Below are positions 47,588 through 58,070 of a stretch of 64,000 nucleotides of DNA, one piece after another. Each line of letters begins with the position of its first letter. The first letter of the stretch is position 1. A model generated the notes under the pieces. The model was not told the DNA's origin, ran no database searches, and was given only the letters and a program-made list of their open reading frames with translations. This stretch comes from Catenuloplanes niger (GTDB lineage: Bacteria; Actinomycetota; Actinomycetes; Mycobacteriales; Micromonosporaceae): positions 3,109,001 to 3,173,000 of the forward strand of contig NZ_JAVDYC010000001.1 in assembly GCF_031458255.1 (NCBI RefSeq). The letters run 5' to 3'. Made by a program: the position numbers and the translations under genes.

Positions 47588-49027
47588 ATGAGCTCGGACA
47601 AGCAGGTCCTTCGCAACTTCATCAACGGTGCGTACGCCGATCCGGTCGACGGCCGCTGGTCCGACCTGATCGACCCGACCACCGGCGAGGTGTTCGCGCA
47701 GGCGCCGGTCTCCGGTGCGCGCGACGTCGACGCCGCCGTGTCGGCCGCCGCCACCGCGTTCGAGAGCTGGCGGGACACCACACCGGCCGAGCGGCAGCGC
47801 GCGCTGCTCCGGATCGCCGACGCGGTCGAGTCACGCGCGGCCGACCTGGTCGACGCGGAGGTCCGCAACACCGGCAAGCCGCGGCAGCTCACCACGGACG
47901 AGGAACTGCCGCCCTCGGTCGACCAGCTGCGCTTCTTCGCCGGCGCGGCCCGCATGCTGGAGGGCAAGTCGGCCGGCAACTACCTGGCCGGCCACGAGTC
48001 GTACGTGCGGCGTGAGCCGATCGGCGTCTGCGCCCAGGTCACGCCGTGGAACTACCCGCTCATGATGGCCATCTGGAAGATCGCGCCCGCGCTCGCGGCC
48101 GGCAACACCGTGGTGCTCAAGCCGTCCGACACCACGCCGGTCTCCACGCTGCTGCTCGCCGAGATCGCGGCCGAGTTCCTGCCGCCGGGCGTGTTCAACG
48201 TGGTCGCCGGCGACCGGGACACCGGCCGCGCGCTCGTCTCGCACCGCACGCCGCAGTTCGTCTCGATCACCGGCTCCACCCGGGCCGGCCGGGAGGTGCT
48301 CGCCTCGGCCGCGCCCGACCTCAAGCGCACCCACCTGGAGCTGGGCGGCAAGGCACCGGTCGTGCTCTTCGACGACGCGGACGTGGCGGCCGCGGCCACG
48401 GCGATCGCGAGCGGCGGCTACTTCAACGCCGGCCAGGACTGCACGGCCGCGACCCGCGTCCTCGCCGGGCCCGGCATCTACTCGGACCTGGTCGCGGCGC
48501 TGGCTGCGGAGGCACGGTCCACCCGCACCGGGCTGCCGGACGACCCGGACGTCTCCTACGGGCCGCTCAACAACGCCGCGCAGCTGGACCGGGTCGCCGG
48601 GTTCCTCGACCGGCTACCCGCGCACTCGTCGGTCGAGGCCGGCGGGTCCCGGGTCGGCGACCGCGGCTACTTCTACTCCCCCACCGTCGTCTCCGGCGTG
48701 CGGCAGGACGACGAGGTGATCCAGGACGAGGTCTTCGGGCCGGTCATCACCGTGCAGCGGTTCACCGACGAGGACGAGGCGGTGCGCTGGGCCAACGGCG
48801 TCGACTACGGCCTGGCTGCGTCCGTCTGGACCCGCGACCACGGCCGGGCCATGCGGATGACGCGCCGCCTCGACTTCGGGTGCGTCTGGGTCAACACGCA
48901 CATCCCGTTCGTGTCCGAGATGCCGCACGGCGGCTTCAAGCACAGCGGGTACGGCAAGGACCTGTCGCTCTACTCGCTGGAGGACTACACCCGGGTCAAG
49001 CACGTCATGCACAACATCGAGGCCTGA
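47588..49027 (+). CDS. Gamma-aminobutyraldehyde dehydrogenase
   Basis: Oxidises 4-aminobutanal to GABA in putrescine breakdown. About 479 residues. Motifs: [51 protein letters not shown] (Glu), [17 protein letters not shown] (catalytic Cys), [19 protein letters not shown]. The last segment ([15 protein letters not shown]) is typical of PatD-like aminobutyraldehyde/betaine-aldehyde enzymes. ATG 47588 has CGGAG 6 nt upstream; GTG 47555 and ATG 47582 are alternatives. The next gene starts 1 nt after the stop. Confidence 0.9.
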   Translation: MSSDKQVLRNFINGAYADPVDGRWSDLIDPTTGEVFAQAPVSGARDVDAAVSAAATAFESWRDTTPAERQRALLRIADAVESRAADLVDAEVRNTGKPRQLTTDEELPPSVDQLRFFAGAARMLEGKSAGNYLAGHESYVRREPIGVCAQVTPWNYPLMMAIWKIAPALAAGNTVVLKPSDTTPVSTLLLAEIAAEFLPPGVFNVVAGDRDTGRALVSHRTPQFVSITGSTRAGREVLASAAPDLKRTHLELGGKAPVVLFDDADVAAAATAIASGGYFNAGQDCTAATRVLAGPGIYSDLVAALAAEARSTRTGLPDDPDVSYGPLNNAAQLDRVAGFLDRLPAHSSVEAGGSRVGDRGYFYSPTVVSGVRQDDEVIQDEVFGPVITVQRFTDEDEAVRWANGVDYGLAASVWTRDHGRAMRMTRRLDFGCVWVNTHIPFVSEMPHGGFKHSGYGKDLSLYSLEDYTRVKHVMHNIEA

Positions 49028-49028
49028 G

Positions 49029-50306
49029 GTGTCCTCCCCGTCGCTGCACGACCGGCGGCTCGCCGCCGTCGCACCCGGCGTCACCAGCGTGATCGGCTCC
49101 TACGTCGCGCACGCGTCCGGCGCGACGCTCACCGACGTCGACGGGCGCGAGTGGATCGACTTCGGGTCCGGGATCGCGGTCACCAACGTCGGCAACTCCG
49201 CGCCGCGCGTGGTCGAGGCCGTGCGCGCCCAGGTGGAGAAGTTCACCCACACCTGCTTCATGGTCGCGCCGTACTCGCTCTACATCGACGTGTGCGAACA
49301 GCTGAACGCGCTCACGCCGGGCTCGTTCGAGAAGCGGTCGATGCTGGTCAACTCCGGCGCCGAGGCGGTGGAGAACGCCGTCAAGATCGCTCGGCACGCC
49401 ACCGGACGGCAGGCGGTCGTCGTGTTCGACCACGCCTACCACGGGCGGACGAACCTGACCATGGCGCTGACCGCGAAGAACATGCCGTACAAGCAGGGCT
49501 TCGGGCCGTTCGCCGGCGAGGTGCACCGGGTGCCGATGTCGTACCCGCTACGCGACGGCGGCCGCTCCGGCCCGGCCGCCGCGGCCGCCGCCATCGACCT
49601 GATCGAGACACGGATCGGCGCCCGGAACGTGGCCGCGCTGCTCATCGAACCGATCCAGGGCGAGGGCGGCTTCGTCGTACCGGCACCGGGTTTCCTGCCC
49701 GCCCTGCGCGCCTGGGCCACCGCCGCCGGCGCGGTGCTCGTCGCCGACGAGATCCAGACCGGCTTCTGCCGCACCGGTGACTGGTTCGCCAGCACGTTCG
49801 AGGGCGTCGAACCGGACCTGGTCACCACGGCCAAGGGCATCGCCGGCGGCCTGCCGCTGGCCGGCGTCACCGGCCGGTCGTCCATCATGGACGCGGTGCA
49901 CGCCGGCGGCCTCGGCGGCACCTACGGTGGCAACCCGATCGCCTGCGCGGCCGCGCTGGCCAGCATCGAGACGATGCGCGAGCTGTCCCTCACCGACGCC
50001 GCGAAATCCATCGAAGCGACCATGCTGCCGCGCCTCACGTCCCTGGCCGACCGGGACCCGAGAATCGCTGAGGTACGCGGCCGCGGCGCGATGCTCGCCG
50101 TGGAGCTCGTGAGTCCCGGCACGCTGACCCCGGACCCGGCCACCACCGCCGCGCTCTCCGCCGCCTGCCACGCGGCCGGCCTGCTCACGCTGACCTGCGG
50201 CACCTACGGCAACGTCCTGCGCCTCCTGCCACCGCTGGTCATCTCCGAACCGGAACTCGACCGCGGCCTGACCATCCTCGACGAGGCCTTCACCACGGTG
50301 CGCTGA
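49029..50306 (+). CDS. Class-III aminotransferase, 4-aminobutyrate/putrescine type
   Basis: 425-residue PLP enzyme, most like GabT, moving the amino group of GABA to 2-oxoglutarate to give succinate semialdehyde. Motifs: VNSGAEAVENAVKIARHATG (cofactor phosphate site), FDHAYHGRTNLTMAL, VLVADEIQTGFCRTG (PLP-ring Asp) and the Schiff-base Lys in TTAKGIAGGLPLAGV. GTG 49029 is 1 nt after the upstream dehydrogenase stop, so the two are one operon covering aminobutanal to succinate semialdehyde. Putrescine or another omega-amine may also serve as substrate. Confidence 0.92.
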   Translation: MSSPSLHDRRLAAVAPGVTSVIGSYVAHASGATLTDVDGREWIDFGSGIAVTNVGNSAPRVVEAVRAQVEKFTHTCFMVAPYSLYIDVCEQLNALTPGSFEKRSMLVNSGAEAVENAVKIARHATGRQAVVVFDHAYHGRTNLTMALTAKNMPYKQGFGPFAGEVHRVPMSYPLRDGGRSGPAAAAAAIDLIETRIGARNVAALLIEPIQGEGGFVVPAPGFLPALRAWATAAGAVLVADEIQTGFCRTGDWFASTFEGVEPDLVTTAKGIAGGLPLAGVTGRSSIMDAVHAGGLGGTYGGNPIACAAALASIETMRELSLTDAAKSIEATMLPRLTSLADRDPRIAEVRGRGAMLAVELVSPGTLTPDPATTAALSAACHAAGLLTLTCGTYGNVLRLLPPLVISEPELDRGLTILDEAFTTVR

Positions 50307-50612
50307 CCCTCCACCGGAGGCCGGATTATTCGCCTCCCGGCCGGCGGACCGCTTCCGGACCTCGCCGCGGCTCACCTCGTCCCGGTCCGCGCTCCGCACG
50401 GACGTGGCGTCGCCGGCGGCGGGTTTCCCGGATACCGCGATGACGTCGGCCCGTTTCGCGGGCACCTCGCCGCCGGCCCGTTTCGCGGGCACCTCGCCGC
50501 CGCCGGCCCGTCTCGCGGACACGTCGTCGCCGCCGGCCCGTTTCGCGGGCACCTCGCCCCGCTGGTCCGTCTCGCGGACACGTCGCCGCCGGCGGGCCTC
50601 AGCGCCGACGCC
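50307..50612. other. Repeat-bearing interval between gabT-like gene and the WXG100-like gene
   Basis: 306 nt between converging genes. About half is a tandem repeat (50448-50592). I see no gene and no conventional terminator; the CCCG-TTT-CGCGGG palindrome inside each repeat copy might act as weak serial hairpins. Confidence 0.6.
50448..50592. repeat. Five tandem 27-30-bp units
   Basis: Units begin at 50448, 50475, 50505, 50535 and 50564. All start GGCCCGT or GGTCCGT, continue TTCGCGGGCACCTCGCC or TCTCGCGGACACGTCG, and vary by 3-bp steps at the CGCC end. Confidence 0.85.
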
Positions 50613-53600
50613 TCATCCCCGCTCGACGCGGGACGCCTCGGCGTCGTCGACGCTCGGGGCGGGTTCGCCGGTCGCGCGGACCGCCGGGATGTCGGAGGTC
50701 GGCATGCCGAATTCACCCGGACTGATCAGGCCCGGCGTGCCGGCTCGCCGGGCCGGCGGCACCGGCCCGGTGAAGGACGCGTCCCCGCCGGAGATGACGC
50801 CGGGGCTGGACGGCGGCCGAACAGCACCGCTACTCGGTGAGGTCTCCGCCGGCGCACCGCCCTGAACCGGTGGCACGGCGCGTCCGCTGCCGGTGGTCTC
50901 CACGGCCTGGCCGGTCGGCGGGAGGGCTGCGCTCGCCGGGGCATCCCCACGCGGGATCGCCGCGCGTCCATCGGGCGCCACCTGCACCAACCGGTCACCC
51001 GGCACCGGTGAGAACCCACCTGGCGGAACCGCCGCTGGCCCGCCGGGCGGAACCGGCGGGGACCCGCCTGCCGGAACCGCCGCAGCCCCGCCTGACGAAA
51101 CCGCCGCCGGGCCGCCCGGTGGAAACGGAACAGATCCGCCGGACGGAACCGCCACTGGGCCGCTTGACGGAACCGGCACGGATCCGCCGGGCGAGGGCGG
51201 GGCCGGTCGGTTCGCCACCGGGCGAGTGGGCAGCACCGGCTCCTCGATGCCGAACGACGCGGAGCCGAGGACTCCGGGCGACGGCACGCCAGGCTGCTTG
51301 ATCGGTTCCTTGGCCGGCCGGAACGGAGGCGGTCCCTGCTTTCCGCCGCCCTTCGACGATCCACGGTTGCCGCCGCCCGGTCCGATGCCGCCGATCGGCG
51401 GCGCGACGAAGACTCCCGGCGCCGCGGCCTCGGATCCGGCCGTGGCCGTCACGGGCGCGGTCTGGGCCGGTCCGCCGGTCTCCGCAGCGTCCGGGCCGGT
51501 CGCGGCATCCGTGCTCGCGGTCAGGCCGCTCGGTCCACCGGCCACCTCGCCCATGGTGTGGGTGACGGCCGGCGTACCGCTCGTCCCGATTCCACTGCCG
51601 CCCGCCAGCGGACCGGGGGCGGCCGCGGTCTTCCGGGCATGCTCGGCCGGGTCGTCCGCCCGGTGGCCGGGACCATCGAGCCAGCTGCCCATGGCACCCG
51701 ACGCGGCCACCGCCGACGCCTGGCTGATCCCGGCGGTCACCGGCGATCGATCGGGCCGGTCGGGCCGCTCGTCCCGCCCGGCTACCGACCTCGCAGCCGT
51801 ATCCTCGCCCGATCCCACGCCGGCCGCGATCAGGCCGGCACCGGCGCCGGTAGTGAGCGGCCCCTTCGCCGAGGACCGGTCCGCGCCACTGTCGGCCGAA
51901 GACTGGAGCGGCGGACTGCCCGCCGAAGACCGGTCCGGCCCGCTGCCCGCCGAAGGCAGCCCCAGCCCACCGCCGGCCAGAGCCTGGCCCAGCCCACCGC
52001 CCACGGGAGCCTGACCCGGCCCGCCACCTACGGGAGCCTGACCCGGACCGGCACCCGCCGGAGCCTGACCCGGCCCGCCACCCGCCAGAACATGGCCCAG
52101 CCCACCGCCCACGGGAGCCTCACCCGGACCGCCACCGGCCAGAGCCTGGCCCAGCCCACCGCCCACGGGAGCCTGACCCGGACCGGCGCCCGCCGGAGAC
52201 TGGCCTGGACCGCTGTCCGACGGCGTTGCGGGTGAGGGTGCCGAGCCGGTCGCTCGGCCGTCGGCTGTCCGGGAGGCCGTGGCGGCGTCGTCCGGCGGCG
52301 ACAGGGCGGGGCCGAGCCCGGCCGTGAGGGGACCGGCGGCGGTGTGCCGGTGGGAGAACGCGTCCGTCCAGCCGGCGGCGGCACGGGCGGCCTCGCTGGC
52401 CAGGGACTCGCCGATTCTGCTGCCGGCCGACAGTGGGCCGGCGGGGAATGGTGCACCCGTCACCGGAGCGGCCGCCGCGGGGCGGTCAGGAGACGGGTCG
52501 AGGCCGTCCGACCAGCGGCCCACGGTGGCCGATGCGGCCGCGATGTCGGTATGCGCCACCACCTGGCCGGCACCGCTGCCGGCAGCGAGCGGACCGGAGA
52601 CCCCGGCCGCTCTGCCGAGAGTGCCGGTGCCTCCGGCCGGTGTCGGGGCGACGACCGGCCCCTCCGGTGCGGCGGCGCCGACGGCGGGGCCGGAGGACGG
52701 CGGCTCGGTGGCCGGGTCCTCGGGCGCGTCCCGGTGCGCGCGCGGCGGGTCGCCGGGAGCGTCGTCGTCGACCGCAGCCAGCGCCGTGGCCGACGCCAGC
52801 CCAGTTCCCGACGCCGGCCCGGTTCCCGACGGCAGCCCGGGCCCGGACGCCAGCTCAGTTCCCGACGCCGGTTCCGCCCCGGACGACGCCGACTGAGTTC
52901 CCGGCAACAGCCCAGTTCCGGGCGGCGCCGACTCGATTGCCGATACCGGCTCAGTTCCGGACGACGCCGACTCAGTTCCCGGCGCCGACTCCGTTCCCGA
53001 CACCGGCAAAGTTCCGGACGACACCGACTCGGTCCCCGGCGCCGACTCCGTTCCCGACACCGGCCAAGCTCCGGACGACCCCGACTCAGTCCCCGGCGCC
53101 AGCTCCGTTCCCGACACCGGCAAAGTTCCGGACGACGGCAGCTCAGTTCCCGATACCAGCCCAGCTTCGAACGATGCCGGCTCGGCTCCCGACGCCGGCT
53201 CAGGCTCCGAGATCACCTCGGTTCCGGAGGCCAGCCCGGTTCCCGACGCCAGCTCGATTTCCGAAGTCAGCTCGGCTACCGACGCCGGCCCGGCTCCCGG
53301 GGCGGGCTCGGTCCCGAAAGCGGGGCCGGTGACCCCGGCGAGCCTGCCGTCCGGATGCAGCGCGTCGTTGATCGCGTCCTGGGAGGCTGCGCCGGGGACC
53401 GGTGCGGCCGCCGATGTCGTTCCCTCCGGGGATAGCACCGCCTCGAAGGTCTCCGCGACCGCCTGGCCCGGCCCGAGATCCGTGGCGGCCGTGATGCCGT
53501 CGAGCTTCGCGGCCAGCTCCGCGTTGAGTGCGCCGGTCTCGCCGGAGGAAAGCCCCGAATCAACCCAGAATCCCGAAGAGGCCGTCTCCGGCGCCAGGCC

Positions 53601-54458
53601 GTTCACCGAGGAACTCTGCGGCACCCCCGGCCCGCCACCGTCCCGACGGCCGGCGGGAGGGCCCGCTTCCACCGGATCCAGTAACGCTCCCGGCCCGGCC
53701 CCCTCCCCGCGATCGGCCGCGACGCCGGCAGCCGCCGGGTCCGGAACCGCACCGCCCGCCTCCCGCCGTTCGGCGCCGGCCGATGGCCGCGGCCCACCCT
53801 CATCGACCGCCTCCACCACCTCAGCCCCACCGCCGCCCGACGCACGACGAGCCAACGACGGCGACGGCGACGGCGAGACGCTCTTCGCCTCCATCGACGC
53901 CGCCAGCTCACCGAAGATGCGCTGCACCTCGACCCGGCTGCCGCTCAGTGCCGCGGCCGCCGCCGGGCCGGCCGTGCCGGGCGCGAGTGCTTCCACCACG
54001 GTCAGCGCGCGCAGCTCGACGACGAGCCCCGTGACCTCGGTCCAGATCTTGATCTTCGCGGCCTCGATGTCGGCGGCGCATTCCTCGACCGCCCGGCCGA
54101 TCTCGCCGGCCGCGGCCGGCAGCTCGTCGAGCGCGGTCCGGTCGCCGGCGGCAGGCGCGGTCCTGGTGGAGTGCGCGGTCCCGGTGGAGAGCAAGGTCCA
54201 GGCCGAGCGGAACGCCTCGGCCGCCGGGCCGTCGTAGGCGGCCCCGAACGTGCCGGCCGCCGCGGACGCGTTCTCCGCCGGGGCGGTCAGGAGCGCGGCC
54301 ACGCCGTACCATTCGTCGGCCAGGTCCCAGATCGCCGTTTCGTCGCCTTCGGGCCATTCGGTGCCGATGACCCAGTCGAGGCCGTCGCGGGCCCAGTCGG
54401 GGGCGTCGGGCCAGAGCAGGCCGCGTGGATGCGGAACCGGGTTCGTCAAGGCCGTCAC
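50613..54458 (-). CDS. Giant WXG100-like-domain protein with low-complexity repeats
   Basis: 1,281-residue protein. The N-terminal roughly 200 residues form a helical WXG100-like/CpnT-N-terminal-like domain (GLLWPDAPDWARDGLDWVIG, then WDLADEWYGVAALLTAPAE and helices to about 205). The rest is low-complexity Gly/Pro/Ser/Thr. One tract has SGTE/PGTES repeats (DNA about 52780-53260), one GPGQAPVGGGLG repeats (about 51960-52220) and one PVPPGGPAAVP repeats (about 50990-51200). No toxin or enzyme domain is visible at the C-terminus and no signal peptide. GTG 54458. Such N-terminal domains mark type-VII-secretion-linked proteins; a role as a secreted structural or toxin-scaffold protein is inference. 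Confidence 0.75.
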   Translation of the reverse strand: MTALTNPVPHPRGLLWPDAPDWARDGLDWVIGTEWPEGDETAIWDLADEWYGVAALLTAPAENASAAAGTFGAAYDGPAAEAFRSAWTLLSTGTAHSTRTAPAAGDRTALDELPAAAGEIGRAVEECAADIEAAKIKIWTEVTGLVVELRALTVVEALAPGTAGPAAAAALSGSRVEVQRIFGELAASMEAKSVSPSPSPSLARRASGGGGAEVVEAVDEGGPRPSAGAERREAGGAVPDPAAAGVAADRGEGAGPGALLDPVEAGPPAGRRDGGGPGVPQSSSVNGLAPETASSGFWVDSGLSSGETGALNAELAAKLDGITAATDLGPGQAVAETFEAVLSPEGTTSAAAPVPGAASQDAINDALHPDGRLAGVTGPAFGTEPAPGAGPASVAELTSEIELASGTGLASGTEVISEPEPASGAEPASFEAGLVSGTELPSSGTLPVSGTELAPGTESGSSGAWPVSGTESAPGTESVSSGTLPVSGTESAPGTESASSGTEPVSAIESAPPGTGLLPGTQSASSGAEPASGTELASGPGLPSGTGPASGTGLASATALAAVDDDAPGDPPRAHRDAPEDPATEPPSSGPAVGAAAPEGPVVAPTPAGGTGTLGRAAGVSGPLAAGSGAGQVVAHTDIAAASATVGRWSDGLDPSPDRPAAAAPVTGAPFPAGPLSAGSRIGESLASEAARAAAGWTDAFSHRHTAAGPLTAGLGPALSPPDDAATASRTADGRATGSAPSPATPSDSGPGQSPAGAGPGQAPVGGGLGQALAGGGPGEAPVGGGLGHVLAGGGPGQAPAGAGPGQAPVGGGPGQAPVGGGLGQALAGGGLGLPSAGSGPDRSSAGSPPLQSSADSGADRSSAKGPLTTGAGAGLIAAGVGSGEDTAARSVAGRDERPDRPDRSPVTAGISQASAVAASGAMGSWLDGPGHRADDPAEHARKTAAAPGPLAGGSGIGTSGTPAVTHTMGEVAGGPSGLTASTDAATGPDAAETGGPAQTAPVTATAGSEAAAPGVFVAPPIGGIGPGGGNRGSSKGGGKQGPPPFRPAKEPIKQPGVPSPGVLGSASFGIEEPVLPTRPVANRPAPPSPGGSVPVPSSGPVAVPSGGSVPFPPGGPAAVSSGGAAAVPAGGSPPVPPGGPAAVPPGGFSPVPGDRLVQVAPDGRAAIPRGDAPASAALPPTGQAVETTGSGRAVPPVQGGAPAETSPSSGAVRPPSSPGVISGGDASFTGPVPPARRAGTPGLISPGEFGMPTSDIPAVRATGEPAPSVDDAEASRVERG

Positions 54459-54524
54459 GAATCCCCCGATCTTCCCCGGTCACGAGCCACCCATTCAAGC
54501 AGGCACCCGCCACCTCAACAGCCA

Positions 54525-54557
54525 CGCAACGTTGGCGCAACGTCGGCGTAACTAGCC
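54525..54557 (+). promoter_or_regulatory. Three 11-bp phased repeats at the ALDH promoter
   Basis: CGCAACGTTGG, CGCAACGTCGG and CGTAACTAGCC are consecutive 11-bp units, one helical turn apart. TAGCCT (54553-54558), a TANNNT -10 candidate, overlaps the third. The array lies 30 nt before the ExaC-like gene and between it and the divergent WXG100-like gene, so it is a likely operator. Confidence 0.5.
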
Positions 54558-54587
54558 TGCGGGCCACGACACCGAGGAGGCCGGCAC

Positions 54588-56111
<1,524 letters not shown>

Positions 56112-56120
56112 GAAGGTGTC

Positions 56121-56495
56121 ATGGTCTCCAGGGTCGACGTCACGCCGGCCGCGGCGCACCTGATCAGGTCGCTGCGGGGCACGCACGGGCCGCTGATGTT
56201 CCACCAGTCCGGTGGCTGCTGCGACGGCAGCGCGCCGATGTGTTACCCCGCGGGCGAGTTCCGCACCGGTGGCTCCGACGTGTTGCTGGAGGAGATCGTC
56301 ATCGACGGCGTCGCCGAACCGGTCACGTTCTGGATGTCGTCGTCACAGTTCGCGCTCTGGCGGCACACCCACCTGACCGTCGACGTGGTCCCCGGCCGCG
56401 GTGGCGGCTTCTCCCTCGAAGCGCCCGAGGGCGTCCGCTTCCTGATCCGTTCCCGCCTGCTCACCGACGACGAACTGGCCGCCCTGGGCGACTAG
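56121..56495 (+). CDS. DUF779 protein
   Basis: 124-residue protein with the family core LMFHQSGGCCDGSAPMCYP, a cysteine-rich loop (three Cys) that could bind metal or be redox active, and FWMSSSQFALWRHTHLTVDV. DUF779 proteins are consistently encoded next to ExaC/AcoD-type aldehyde dehydrogenases and are presumed to help them; the biochemical role is unknown. ATG 56121, 9 nt after the ALDH stop, with GGAAGGTGTC between. The TAG stop lies inside the CTAG target duplication of an IS5-family element. Confidence 0.9.
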   Translation: MVSRVDVTPAAAHLIRSLRGTHGPLMFHQSGGCCDGSAPMCYPAGEFRTGGSDVLLEEIVIDGVAEPVTFWMSSSQFALWRHTHLTVDVVPGRGGGFSLEAPEGVRFLIRSRLLTDDELAALGD

Positions 56496-57515
56496 AGCGT
56501 GTATCGAAGTCCACGAGGGTTGCGGCGCGTCGTGGCTGAAATAGGCGAGGTCTCCGGTAGAAGGTTTTTCGACCAAGAAACACCTGAATACCGGAGACCT
56601 CGTGGACACCTTAGCGGTGTTGCGGCGGCATGACCTGACCGACGTGCAGTGGGCGCGTCTGGAGCCGTTGCTTTCTGTTCCTGACCAGCGGCGTTCCGGC
56701 CGCCCGCCTGCGACGTGCCGACGGACGGTGATCGACGCGATCCGATGGCGGGTGAGGGTCGGCTGTGCATGGCGGGACATACCGCCGTGTTACGGGTCAT
56801 GGTCCGCGGCATACGCTTTGTTTCGCCGGTGGCAACGCAACGGGACCTGGTCGAGAATCCTCGCCCGGCTGCAAGCTTTGGCCGAGGCGGTGGGCGCGAT
56901 CATCTGGAATCTGTCGGTTGATTCGACCATCGCGCGGGCGCATCAGCATGCCGCCGGAGCACGCCGCGACAGCGCCGGGCAGGCGGAGCCGCCGGGCGGT
57001 GTCGGTGATCCGGAGCCTGACGATCACGGGTTGGGCCGGTCGCGTGGCGGCTGGACGACAAAGGTTCATCTGGCCTGTGAGCAGGGATGCAAGCCCATGG
57101 CGATCGTGGTCACGGCCGGGCACCGGGGCGACAGCCCGCAGTTCGTCAAGGTCTTGGAACGGGTGAAGGTCGTGAAACTGTCCGGCCGGACGAGAACCCG
57201 GCCGGAGGCGGTGATGGCCGATAAGGCCTACTCCAGCCGGGCCAACCGCGCCTATCTGCGCCGCCGCCGGATCACCTGTGTCATCCCGATCAAGACCGAC
57301 CAGGCCGCCGGCCGCACCCGGAAGGGTGCAGCCGGCGGCCGGCCCTACGACTTCGATGCTGAGCGGTACAAACAACGGAACACCATCGAACGCGGGATCA
57401 GCCGGCTGAAGCAGCACCGCGCGGTCGCGACCCGGTACGACAAACTCGCCGTCCGCTACGAAGCCACCGTCCAGATCGCCTGCATCAACATCTGGCTCTG
57501 ACTTCGATACACGCT
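56496..57515 (+). mobile_element. IS5-family insertion sequence, complete
   Basis: 1,020-bp element with perfect 16-bp terminal inverted repeats, AGCGTGTATCGAAGTC at 56496-56511 and its complement at 57500-57515. It is flanked by CTAG at 56492-56495 and 57516-57519, a 4-bp YTAR duplication as made by the IS5 group. One intact transposase gene fills it. Confidence 0.93.
56602..57501 (+). CDS. IS5-family transposase (DDE)
   Basis: 299-residue transposase in a single open frame. The N-terminal DUF4096-type domain contains LTDVQWARLEPLLSVPDQRR and CAWRDIPPCYGSWSAAYALF. The DDE domain has first Asp in LSVDSTIARAHQHAAGAR, second Asp in VMADKAYSSRANRAYLRR, and Glu in RNTIERGISRLKQHRAVATR (Y-x-x-R-N-x-x-E-R pattern). 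GTG 56602 has GGAGA 6 nt upstream. No frameshift or truncation is seen, so it may be active. Confidence 0.94.
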   Translation: MDTLAVLRRHDLTDVQWARLEPLLSVPDQRRSGRPPATCRRTVIDAIRWRVRVGCAWRDIPPCYGSWSAAYALFRRWQRNGTWSRILARLQALAEAVGAIIWNLSVDSTIARAHQHAAGARRDSAGQAEPPGGVGDPEPDDHGLGRSRGGWTTKVHLACEQGCKPMAIVVTAGHRGDSPQFVKVLERVKVVKLSGRTRTRPEAVMADKAYSSRANRAYLRRRRITCVIPIKTDQAAGRTRKGAAGGRPYDFDAERYKQRNTIERGISRLKQHRAVATRYDKLAVRYEATVQIACINIWL

Positions 57516-57540
57516 CTAGAGCCGGCCAATACCTGATTTT

Positions 57541-57733
57541 CCCGCTTCCGGCGTGGTGCGGCCCGCATGCTCCCGCGGGCACCGGTCGGCCGCGGGCGGC
57601 CTCCCTGCCGGTTCACCGGTGGTCACCGGAGAACCGACCCGGTCCTTCCCCACCCCACGGATCGTGCAGGGAGGAGCGCCGGCGACGACCGTTGCCCGCG
57701 GGAGCATACGGACCGCGCCCCGCCGGAAGCGGG
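57541..57733. repeat. 193-bp imperfect palindrome
   Basis: The 41-nt left arm (57541-57581) and right arm (57693-57733) are inverse complements with only 4 mismatches, all compatible with G-U pairs in RNA. Inside are further matching inverted segments (TCCCTGC near 57602 with GCAGGGA near 57666) and an apex hairpin CGGTTC-A-CCGGTG-GT-CACCGG-A-GAACCG (57609-57636). It lies between the IS5 element and the EspC-like gene stop. Confidence 0.85.
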
Positions 57734-57746
57734 CGAATGATGGTCT

Positions 57747-58070
57747 TCAGGTCTTCCAGGTGTGCTGGATGAGCTCGTCGTTCGTCTCGTCCGTGGCCGT
57801 GACGCGGCGGACCGCCCGGGTGGCGGACTCGCCGAGCGCCTCCACCCGCGTGCCGGCGCTCTCCGCGGCCGCGAGCAGCCGGGACTCGGCCTCCCGGTAG
57901 CGCGACTCGAACGCGGCGCCGATCCGGTCGGTGCCCCACGGCGGCGCGGCGGACAGGCCCTGCACGCGGGTCGCGGCGGCGCGGGCGCGGGCGCGGAGGT
58001 CGGCGCCGGCGTCGGTCAGGTCGCGGGCGGCCTGCGCGGCCCGCGCGGCGTCCAGTTCGAGGTCGCTCAT
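57747..58070 (-). CDS. EspC-like small protein (type VII secretion-type)
   Basis: 107-residue, almost wholly helical protein: MSDLELDAARAAQAARDLTD, then a mid-section turn GLSAAPPWGTDRIGAAFES, and a second helix rich in Ala/Glu. The helix-turn-helix shape, PWGTD-x-x-G-x-x-F element and size fit the EspC/DUF2580 or WXG100-like group of type VII secretion partners. ATG 58070 overlaps the stop of the YbaB-like gene by 4 nt (ATGA). In related genomes I would expect it next to the large WXG100-like gene, which is here 3.3 kb away. Confidence 0.7.
   Translation of the reverse strand: MSDLELDAARAAQAARDLTDAGADLRARARAAATRVQGLSAAPPWGTDRIGAAFESRYREAESRLLAAAESAGTRVEALGESATRAVRRVTATDETNDELIQHTWKT

Noticed and set aside
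49548-50552. 334-codon minus-strand frame over the gabT-like 3' end and the repeat array
   Set aside because: It lies antisense to the aminotransferase and its start region is the tandem repeat (PAKRAGG).
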